From Planctomycetaceae bacterium (GTDB lineage: Bacteria > Planctomycetota > Planctomycetia > Planctomycetales > Planctomycetaceae), in NCBI GenBank assembly GCA_003503535.1, contig DOCI01000161.1, positions 10,535 through 15,709 on the forward strand: DNA of 5,175 nt, given 5' to 3'. Positions 1 to 5,128 of this stretch are shown here, one piece after another; the first letter of the stretch is position 1; each line of letters opens with the position of its first letter. A program made the position numbers and the translations under genes. The notes beneath the pieces were generated by a model. That model was not told the origin of the DNA and searched no databases. It saw nothing but the letters and a program-made list of their open reading frames with translations.

Positions 1-866
1 TAGTGCAATCGGCCGAACAATTGAAGCAAGCCGAAAGCAAATTGAAGAGTTCTCAGGAGAGCTTGGCTGCACTCAATAATAAAATTGCTGCTCGTCAACA
101 GGCGGTGACTGCCAAAAAGCAGGACATCAGTAATCGAGAAATGGAAGTGACACAAGCGAATACTCAAAAAAATGAACTGAAAAAGCAACTGGATGCAGCA
201 ACGGCGGAATTAAACAAGAAATCCGCTGAACTGAAATCTCAGGAAGGCTCAATGGGTCAACTGAAAAAAGAAGTTGAATCGCTCACTAAAACAGCCACCG
301 AGAAAAAAACAGCAGTCGCAACGGCTACTCAGCAGAAGCAAAATGCTGAGAATCAGATTGCTGAACTGAATAAGAAAATCGAAGAAGCTAAAAAGCAGGA
401 AGGTGAAGAGGGACAAAAGGCTGTCGCAGCTTTGGAGGAACAACTGGCGACTGCTCAACAGCAACTCGATACTCATAATAAATCCCATGCGGAAGCCGTA
501 CAGGCTCAGACGACTGCTGATGCCGCTCTAGCGGCAAAGCAGAAGCAAGTGACTGACCTTGAAACTGCTCTGGCGGCAACTAAGAAGGCTGTCCAGGAGA
601 TGACAGTGGCGGTTCAGAACGCTGACAAAGCATTCAAAGGTCAGGAAGCCAATGTCAAAAAGCTGCAGGACAGTCTGCCAGAATTGAAGAAACAATTAGC
701 AGAACTGGACAAGGTCGCTCCGGTTACTGAAGACGAAAAGAAACAACAGGCGGAACTGGCTGCTCAAGTCAAGCAGAACGAAACGCTGGTTGCCTTATCT
801 GTTGCTCATAAGCAAAAACTGGAACAGCAACTGGCAGGCTCTCAGCAGGCATCTGCTCAAAATTAA
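1..866 (+). CDS. C-terminal part of a long coiled-coil protein (5' end outside window)
   Basis: The reading frame is open to the left edge (first complete codon at base 3) and ends with TAA at 864-866, so the gene is truncated by the window and the GTG at base 3 need not be its start. The 287 visible residues are almost entirely Ala, Gln, Lys, Glu, Leu and Thr in heptad-like patterns. There is no Cys, Trp or Tyr and only one Phe, and the only two prolines lie close together near the C-terminal quarter, where they may mark a kink between helices. This composition predicts a long alpha-helical coiled coil. No catalytic motif, membrane span or sorting signal is visible. Planctomycetes often carry such tails on large exported proteins with cytochrome c-like and WD40 domains, so this could be the tail of one; that is inference, since the diagnostic N-terminal part is missing. 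Function unknown. A 128-bp gap separates it from the peroxidase gene and no clear terminator follows it. Confidence 0.85.
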   Translation, partial: VQSAEQLKQAESKLKSSQESLAALNNKIAARQQAVTAKKQDISNREMEVTQANTQKNELKKQLDAATAELNKKSAELKSQEGSMGQLKKEVESLTKTATEKKTAVATATQQKQNAENQIAELNKKIEEAKKQEGEEGQKAVAALEEQLATAQQQLDTHNKSHAEAVQAQTTADAALAAKQKQVTDLETALAATKKAVQEMTVAVQNADKAFKGQEANVKKLQDSLPELKKQLAELDKVAPVTEDEKKQQAELAAQVKQNETLVALSVAHKQKLEQQLAGSQQASAQN

Positions 867-994
867 TAAATTCCAGTTTGTTAGCTATTTATTTTCCATG
901 ATGGGACAATAATTTAAGATCAGTCACAGGATGTGAAAAACTAATCTCACGACGATAAGTCTTATTACATCGGAAAATTACAGAAAGCGAAACA
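867..994. other. intergenic region upstream of the peroxidase gene
   Basis: This AT-rich gap presumably contains the promoter of the peroxidase gene, but I found no convincing -35/-10 pair with normal spacing. The one notable element is a short near-palindrome at 955-965 (ATAAG, one base, CTTAT), about 30 bases before the peroxidase ATG, where an operator could lie. The ribosome-binding site just before the ATG at 995 is weak: only a purine-rich AGAAAGCGA stretch. Confidence 0.4.
955..965. promoter_or_regulatory. short inverted repeat, possible operator
   Basis: ATAAG and CTTAT form an inverted repeat around a single central T, 29 bases upstream of the peroxidase start codon. Position and symmetry would suit a dimeric regulator of an oxidative-stress gene, but five-base arms in AT-rich DNA arise easily by chance and no family-specific box (for example a full PerR box) is recognised. 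Confidence 0.15.
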
Positions 995-1552
995 ATGAAA
1001 TTATTTTGTGCTTTGACAATCCTGATACTTGCAGGTCAATCTGCATTTGCAGCTGACCCGGCTACCAGCCCACTCGATTTCTCGGCAAAGACGATTGACG
1101 GTAAAGAGGTGGATCTTTCAAAATACGATGGGAAAGTTGTTCTGATTGTCAATGTTGCCAGTCGATGTGGGGCGACTCCCCAGTATGAAACATTACAGCA
1201 ACTCAATGAAACCTATGGTGATAAAGGATTCGTGATTCTTGGATTTCCCTGTAACCAGTTCGGTGGTCAGGAACCGGGTTCGGAAACACAAATTCAACAG
1301 TTTTGCTCTGCAAACTATGGTGTGACTTTTGACATGTTTTCCAAAATTGATGTCAATGGTAAAGAGGCTTCCCCTGTCTATCAGTTTTTGACTTCCAAGC
1401 AGACGAATCCAGAATTTGCAGGACCGATTCGCTGGAATTTTGAAAAATTTCTGGTGAATAAAGAGGGGCAAGTCGTTGAACGCTTCGCTACGGGAGTTAA
1501 ACCCGATTCTCCCAAAGTAATTGCTGCCATCGAACGGGAATTAGGTCAGTAA
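995..1552 (+). CDS. exported glutathione peroxidase-family protein (two-cysteine, thioredoxin-type)
   Basis: A 185-residue thiol peroxidase of the glutathione peroxidase family, which reduces hydrogen peroxide or organic hydroperoxides. Residues 1-19 form a Sec signal peptide (Lys near the start, hydrophobic core, cleavage probably after AFA), with no lipobox, so a soluble periplasmic protein is expected. The remaining ~165 residues match the usual length of the family. The catalytic tetrad is recognisable: Cys58 in the NVASRCG motif, Gln88 in FPCNQFG, and Trp147-Asn148 in the RWNFEKFLV segment. The active residue is an ordinary TGT cysteine, not selenocysteine. Cys104 lies 46 residues after Cys58, the spacing of peroxidatic and resolving cysteines in yeast Gpx3, so a thioredoxin-like reductant is more likely than glutathione; this is inference from family knowledge. 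Cys86 is the conserved Cys of FPCNQF. The ATG at 995 is chosen because it gives a complete signal peptide. A terminator follows 25 bases after the stop, so it is probably transcribed alone or as the last gene of its unit. Confidence 0.95.
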   Translation: MKLFCALTILILAGQSAFAADPATSPLDFSAKTIDGKEVDLSKYDGKVVLIVNVASRCGATPQYETLQQLNETYGDKGFVILGFPCNQFGGQEPGSETQIQQFCSANYGVTFDMFSKIDVNGKEASPVYQFLTSKQTNPEFAGPIRWNFEKFLVNKEGQVVERFATGVKPDSPKVIAAIERELGQ

Positions 1553-1576
1553 TCAAATGACTGACGTCAAGATGCC

Positions 1577-1605
1577 AAGCCAGCCTGAAGGGGTTGGCTT
1601 TTTTT
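1577..1605 (+). terminator. rho-independent terminator after the peroxidase gene
   Basis: AAGCCAGCC (1577-1585) pairs with GGTTGGCTT (1592-1600) in a nine-pair stem with one G-U wobble and a six-base loop, followed by an uninterrupted T run to 1605. It lies 25 bases downstream of the peroxidase stop and before the next gene on the same strand, so the two plus-strand genes are likely separate transcription units. Confidence 0.9.
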
Positions 1606-1666
1606 ATATCACAATTCCACTGGTAAGAGACTCATTGCGATTCTCGCAGTCCATCTCGGAGACATA

Positions 1667-3982
1667 ATGAAATCTTTTGGGAACCAGACATCTCTGGCAT
1701 TTTTGTTTCTGTTTTCTCTCTGCCTTTTCAGTGCTTCTATTCGCGCAGAAGATGTTGTTCAGGAGTCAGGAGAGGCGAAGGAGCAAGTTACAGCGCCTGT
1801 CGATTTCAAATCGATTGCGGAAAAAATTCGCGAGGCCATTGTTTCCGTTGCTTTTTTGGGGAGAGAGGGTGAAGAGCTGGGAATGGGAACAGGATTTGTC
1901 GTCGATGATACCGGCTTGATCGCCACGAATCGGCATGTCATTGGAGAAGCCCGTCCTATCCGCGTCACATTTTTGGATGGTCAGCAATACACAGTTGAGT
2001 CTATTTACGCCAGTGATGAGACTTCAGACCTTGCTCTACTCAAGTTGAATTCTGAGGAATTGACAAATCGAAAGATCGTTGCTTTGAAGCTGGGGAATCG
2101 AGCAGAGCAGGGAGACGACGTTGCAGCGATTGGGCATCCGCGGGGGTATAAGAATTCTCTGGTGACGGGAATCGTTTCCGGAACTCAGGAAATCAATGGA
2201 ATTGATCTCATCCAGGTCTCGATGCCGATTGATCACGGGAACAGTGGGGGACCGCTGTTGAACCGAGCTGGCGAAGTGGTTGGGATTATCACCTACAAAA
2301 GTGCGGAAGCCGTCAATGTGGGCTTTGCCATGCCGGTCGAGGGCCTGAAGTCGATTCTGGAATCCCCGAATCCGATCACACTCTCTCGCTGGACAACCAT
2401 CGGCCGTTTGAATTCAGAAAAATGGCAGGAGCTATTCGGTGCAGCCTGGAGTCAGCGGGCAGGCCAGATACTGGTTTCTGGTAGTGGAAAAGGATTCGGT
2501 GGTCGTTCGCTCTGCCTCTGGCATGAGGCACCTTTGGACAATCAGAAGTTTGAGCTTCAGGTTTCTGTCAAATTGGATGACGAAGCCGGAGCTGCCGGGC
2601 TGGTGTTTCAGGCGGATCGTCAGGATCGCCATTACGGATTTTATCCCAGTGCAGGGAACTTACGTCTTTCCCGATTTGATGGAGCTGATGTTTTCAGCTG
2701 GCATGTTCTGCAGGAAATCTCTTCGCCTGCCTATAAGCCTGGAGACTGGAATCGGCTGAAAGTTTCGATCGATCAGTCTCATATCCGCTGTTACTGCAAT
2801 GACGAACTCGTGATTGATCTGGAAGATCATCCTGTAGGGAAAAAATCGAATGCCGTCGGACTGGCCAAGTTTCGCGATACCAAGGCCAGCTTTCGGGGCT
2901 TTGAGCTAGCGGAAGAACTTTCGAACTCGCAGCTCACCGAAGACATTCAGAATCAACTGGATTTGCTGGTCGAAGAATTGAAAACGGAGGAACTGATCAG
3001 CCAGCAGTCGATTCAGAAACTGCAAACATTTCCGCTGGAAAGTCGCGATTATTTGAATCAGATGGCTGCCGATCTGGAGCTGCGGGCAGCTGAAATTCGT
3101 CGTCTCAATCGTCGTGTCCATGATTCAATAATCAGACTGCAGATTGAGGAAGAACTGAAAAGAAAACAACCTCGTATCGCTCAACTGGCTTTGTTTCTGG
3201 CACGATACGACAACCCGGAACTGGATGTTGAAACCTATCTCATGCAAATCGATGAGTTGGCTGATGAGATCAAGAACATGGCAGTAGATCAGAAGCTGAA
3301 TGAAGTCGAACTTCGGGAAGTGATGGATCGTTATCTCTTTGAGGAAAACGGATTTCATGGCAGCCGTACGAACTACTATCACAAATCAAATAGCTATTTG
3401 AACGAAGTGATTGACGACCGCGAAGGATTGCCAATTTCCCTGTCGGTTTTGTATCTCGCTTTGGCAGAAAAGCTTGAGCTTGATATTCGAGGCATCGGCT
3501 TACCCGGGCATTTTATTGTTCGACAATATGTTAACGATGAACCAGATATGATGGTCGATGTTTTTGATCGAGGACGAATACTCGGGTTGGTCGATGTGAT
3601 GACTCGAGTCGAACTGCAATCCAACACTGCCTGGAACGATGCCTATCTCGAACCGCAGTCATCACGAGATATTCTGATTCGGATGATTCGTAATCTGCAG
3701 GGAATCGCAGAGCGGCAGGAAAGTGTTGAGGATTTGCTGCGATATTTGAATCTGCTGGTTGCGATTGATCCCGCGAATCAAATCGAACATCGCTATATTC
3801 GATCCTTGGTGGCTATTCGTCAGCGAGAACGATCATTGGCTGAAGAAGACCTGACCTGGCTGGAGGATCATGGTCGTCCGATACTGAATGATCGTCAATT
3901 GAACGAACTGACGCGGTTTGCCGAGCAATGGCTGGGTTTGAAAGATTTGAAAAAGACTTCTCAGGAACAAAACAGCCAATAG
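1667..3982 (+). CDS. exported trypsin-like serine protease fused to a LamG/DUF1080-like domain and a SirB1-type transglutaminase-like/TPR module
   Basis: A 771-residue multidomain protein. Residues 1-27 are a Sec signal peptide (Lys2, hydrophobic core 9-22, likely cleavage after IRA), so the protein acts outside the cytoplasm. Residues ~48-232 are an HtrA/DegP-like trypsin-fold protease with an intact triad: His90 in TNRHVI, Asp121 in SDLALLKL and Ser193 in GNSGGPL. No PDZ domain follows. Residues ~265-415 resemble the concanavalin-like DUF1080/LamG fold (GDWNRLKVSID and the later VGLAKFRD segment) and may bind sugar or protein. A Glu/Leu-rich helical linker spans ~416-495. Residues ~500-755 match SirB1 (Transglut_core2): the IAQLALFLARYDNPELDV start, the NSYLNEVIDDREGLPISLSV core, the GLPGHFIVRQ motif with His615, and a TPR-like tail (~665-735). 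The core has no Cys at the usual transglutaminase position, as is normal for SirB1 relatives, so transglutaminase activity is unlikely. GGAG at 1658-1661, five bases before the ATG, supports the start. Substrate and partners are unknown. It ends 3 bp from the convergent FmdB gene. Confidence 0.9.
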   Translation: MKSFGNQTSLAFLFLFSLCLFSASIRAEDVVQESGEAKEQVTAPVDFKSIAEKIREAIVSVAFLGREGEELGMGTGFVVDDTGLIATNRHVIGEARPIRVTFLDGQQYTVESIYASDETSDLALLKLNSEELTNRKIVALKLGNRAEQGDDVAAIGHPRGYKNSLVTGIVSGTQEINGIDLIQVSMPIDHGNSGGPLLNRAGEVVGIITYKSAEAVNVGFAMPVEGLKSILESPNPITLSRWTTIGRLNSEKWQELFGAAWSQRAGQILVSGSGKGFGGRSLCLWHEAPLDNQKFELQVSVKLDDEAGAAGLVFQADRQDRHYGFYPSAGNLRLSRFDGADVFSWHVLQEISSPAYKPGDWNRLKVSIDQSHIRCYCNDELVIDLEDHPVGKKSNAVGLAKFRDTKASFRGFELAEELSNSQLTEDIQNQLDLLVEELKTEELISQQSIQKLQTFPLESRDYLNQMAADLELRAAEIRRLNRRVHDSIIRLQIEEELKRKQPRIAQLALFLARYDNPELDVETYLMQIDELADEIKNMAVDQKLNEVELREVMDRYLFEENGFHGSRTNYYHKSNSYLNEVIDDREGLPISLSVLYLALAEKLELDIRGIGLPGHFIVRQYVNDEPDMMVDVFDRGRILGLVDVMTRVELQSNTAWNDAYLEPQSSRDILIRMIRNLQGIAERQESVEDLLRYLNLLVAIDPANQIEHRYIRSLVAIRQRERSLAEEDLTWLEDHGRPILNDRQLNELTRFAEQWLGLKDLKKTSQEQNSQ

Positions 3983-3985
3983 CAA

Positions 3986-4213
3986 TCAATGAGGCAGTCG
4001 GCAGCAACCTGGACCACAGGCAGGTGCAGAAGATGGTGGGCAACTATTCGCAATCGGAAGCCCTGAATGACTGACAGCCGTCGCGGAAGTGACACTGAGT
4101 AGTTTTTCCAAATTTGACTTTCCGCAGGTTGGACACTCCGGTTGCTGCGAAGAGCGAATCAGTAACTCAAACTGAGACTGGCAGTCAGAACAACGATATT
4201 CAAAAAGTGGCAT
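3986..4213 (-). CDS. FmdB-family zinc-ribbon protein
   Basis: A 75-residue protein beginning MPLFEYRCSDC, the hallmark start of FmdB-type putative regulatory proteins. Cys8, Cys11, Cys27 and Cys30 form two CxxC knuckles of a small zinc ribbon, and the following KLLSVTSA segment fits the family. The C-terminal ~25 residues are Pro/Ser/Ala-rich and hold four more cysteines (58, 66, 70, 71), ending in CGPGCCRLPH; such variable Gly/Cys-rich tails are common in the family and might bind a second metal. The family's biochemical role is not settled; a regulatory or metal-binding role is usually assumed. The ATG at 4211-4213 is chosen because it gives the canonical N-terminus; a CAGG about nine bases upstream is the only Shine-Dalgarno-like sequence. 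The gene points toward the large protease gene and leaves only 3 bp between the stop codons. The next minus-strand gene upstream is 276 bp away across a hairpin-rich gap, so co-transcription is doubtful. Confidence 0.9.
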   Translation of the reverse strand: MPLFEYRCSDCQSQFELLIRSSQQPECPTCGKSNLEKLLSVTSATAVSHSGLPIANSCPPSSAPACGPGCCRLPH

Positions 4214-4270
4214 GCTATAAACCTGAAACCAGTTCCATGATCATGATAAAACTCGACTGATTTTGACATG

Positions 4271-4306
4271 CCCGGCATCAGAAATCAAATCATCATTGAC
4301 GCCGGG
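4271..4306. repeat. imperfect hairpin with CCCGGC/GCCGGG arms
   Basis: CCCGGC (4271-4276) pairs with GCCGGG (4301-4306). After one mismatch, TCAG (4278-4281) can pair with TTGA (4296-4299, one G-U), extending the stem around a loop of about 14 bases. No T run follows on either strand, so it is not a standard intrinsic terminator. It lies only nine bases from a second, larger hairpin, and the pair may form one repeated palindromic unit. Confidence 0.5.
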
Positions 4307-4315
4307 TTGCAATGG

Positions 4316-4366
4316 CTTTGCCAGTGCATCGTAACTTCAGGGTTAGTCTCACTTGCACTGGCAAAG
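4316..4366. repeat. hairpin with perfect 13-bp arms (REP-like candidate)
   Basis: CTTTGCCAGTGCA (4316-4328) is the exact reverse complement of TGCACTGGCAAAG (4354-4366). The 25-base space between the arms contains a small inner stem, TAAC (4332-4335) with GTTA (4342-4345) around a six-base loop, so the whole can fold as one long hairpin with an internal loop. A perfect 13-bp stem in a short gap is unlikely by chance. There is no adjacent T run on either strand. It could be an intergenic repeated palindrome (REP/REPIN-like), an mRNA-stabilising structure 3' of the minus-strand gene, or a factor-assisted terminator. Confidence 0.7.
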
Positions 4367-4386
4367 TTATAAATTGCACAATCAAT

Positions 4387-4492
4387 TAGAGCATTTTAAA
4401 AAAATCACCTGCAGTGTTCGGCAGGAGCAAACAAAGCTTTATTAGGACATTTCGCGCCCAGGAGACTGCAGAAACTATTTGGAAATGCTCTA
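4387..4492. mobile_element. candidate MITE: 106-bp element with TA-bounded terminal inverted repeats
   Basis: TAGAGCATTT (4387-4396) is the exact reverse complement of AAATGCTCTA (4483-4492). Similarity continues inward imperfectly: each arm has a further A-rich stretch and then CTGCAG at nearly the same distance from its end (4409-4414 and 4466-4471, 22 and 21 bases in), giving imperfect terminal repeats of about 28 bp. The outermost bases on both sides are TA, as expected for a TA target duplication of the IS630/Tc1-mariner type, leaving 102 bp between the two TA copies. It has no room for a transposase, so it would be non-autonomous. The right TIR overlaps the TAG stop of the neighbouring minus-strand gene. 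Family assignment is inference from the TA ends alone. Confidence 0.55.
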
Positions 4493-5119
4493 GTTATTGA
4501 ACATTCTTGATCGAGAGGCTTTCAGTTTCTGCATCTCATCGAGGAATTGATCCGATAAGTCGGGAGAATTCTGATCGAGCAGGCCTGGATTGTTGAATAA
4601 GGGAGACAATGTCTTGCGGCCTGACCAGTTGGGTTCAAACTGCAATGACGATGCCTGTGGATATGCGGCTGACTCCTCATCAAGCACAGGACTCAAAGGC
4701 AACAGAGAATAGCTACCAACTCCCTTGGCAGAAGTTGTCTGATAAACGCGTTGCTGGTTATCCTGGAAGCGACCATCCAGAAAGACAATCGCCAAAGCGA
4801 GGCAGGCCGCAGTCAGTGAAAAAACCGGAAAAAAATGCTGCTTCCAGTCCTGATATCGATTTCGTGAGACTCGCTTTTCGGGAAGTCGCTGAGATAGAGA
4901 ATTCCACAACGAGGACTTCAATTCTGGGATCGGTTCATCATGAACGCGATCAATCATGCCGATTGATTCGCATAAACCTCGGTAATGATCTCGGCAGGTG
5001 GGACAACTGGAAACACTTCGACGAAGCGTTTCCGGAAGCCTATCCGGGGCATCCCGCCCGACCAGCAATGCCAACTTTTCACGATTTTCAATACAACGGC
5101 AACTCATGGTTTCACCCAT
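4490..5119 (-). CDS. membrane-anchored anti-sigma-factor-like protein with degenerate zinc-finger motif
   Basis: With the ATG at 5117-5119 the protein has 209 residues. The cytoplasmic N-terminus has Cys7, Cys9 and a CPTC motif (Cys39, Cys42) followed by His45. The spacing resembles the zf-HC2 zinc finger of anti-sigma factors, except that the position of the usual His four residues before the first CPTC cysteine is Ser35. One transmembrane helix lies at ~96-114 (FFPVFSLTAACLALAIVFL), flanked by Lys/Arg on the N-terminal side, giving an N-in topology. The ~95-residue outer part is low in complexity, Ser/Leu/Pro/Asp-rich, with no recognised domain. A role in restraining an ECF sigma factor is possible, but no sigma gene is visible; one could lie just beyond 5175. 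Three starts compete: TTG at 5128, ATG at 5119 (AGGA ten bases upstream) and ATG at 5107 (GGTGA four bases upstream). The TAG stop (4490-4492) lies within the right TIR of the putative MITE. It may be simply an uncharacterised zinc-finger membrane protein. Confidence 0.75.
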   Translation of the reverse strand: MGETMSCRCIENREKLALLVGRDAPDRLPETLRRSVSSCPTCRDHYRGLCESIGMIDRVHDEPIPELKSSLWNSLSQRLPEKRVSRNRYQDWKQHFFPVFSLTAACLALAIVFLDGRFQDNQQRVYQTTSAKGVGSYSLLPLSPVLDEESAAYPQASSLQFEPNWSGRKTLSPLFNNPGLLDQNSPDLSDQFLDEMQKLKASRSRMFNN

Positions 5120-5128
5120 TAAACTCAA

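Larger units (their letters stand above)
4214..4489. other. structured intergenic region between two minus-strand genes
   Basis: No credible gene lies here. From left to right it holds a 10-bp palindrome near the FmdB start (4236-4245), two adjacent hairpins (4271-4306 and 4316-4366), and an element bounded by terminal inverted repeats (4387-4492) that runs into the stop codon of the neighbouring gene. The promoter of the FmdB gene should lie at the left end, but no clear -35/-10 pair was found. Confidence 0.6.

Noticed and set aside
3..5. GTG as the true start of the coiled-coil gene
   Set aside because: No room for a ribosome-binding site is visible and the frame is open to the window edge, so truncation is the simpler reading.
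1193..1471. Minus-strand reading frame inside the peroxidase gene
   Set aside because: Lies wholly within a well-supported gene and has no recognisable domain.
1562..1569. Perfect palindrome TGACGTCA after the peroxidase gene
   Set aside because: Eight bases only, downstream of a stop and before a terminator; no regulator is known to me that would act there, so chance is likely.
4236..4245. Palindrome CATGATCATG near the FmdB start
   Set aside because: Position would suit an operator, but it is a short low-complexity ATGATCAT-type palindrome with no known binding family.
4263..4268. TTGACA resembling a -35 box on the plus strand
   Set aside because: No matching -10 box at 16-18 bases and no plus-strand gene downstream.
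4316..4366. Hairpin as a standard intrinsic terminator of the minus-strand gene
   Set aside because: No T run follows the stem on the minus strand and it lies over 120 bases beyond the stop codon.
4403..4425. Small CCTGC/GCAGG hairpin inside the putative MITE
   Set aside because: Five-base stem with an eight-base loop; better explained as part of the imperfect inner TIR sequence than as a separate feature.
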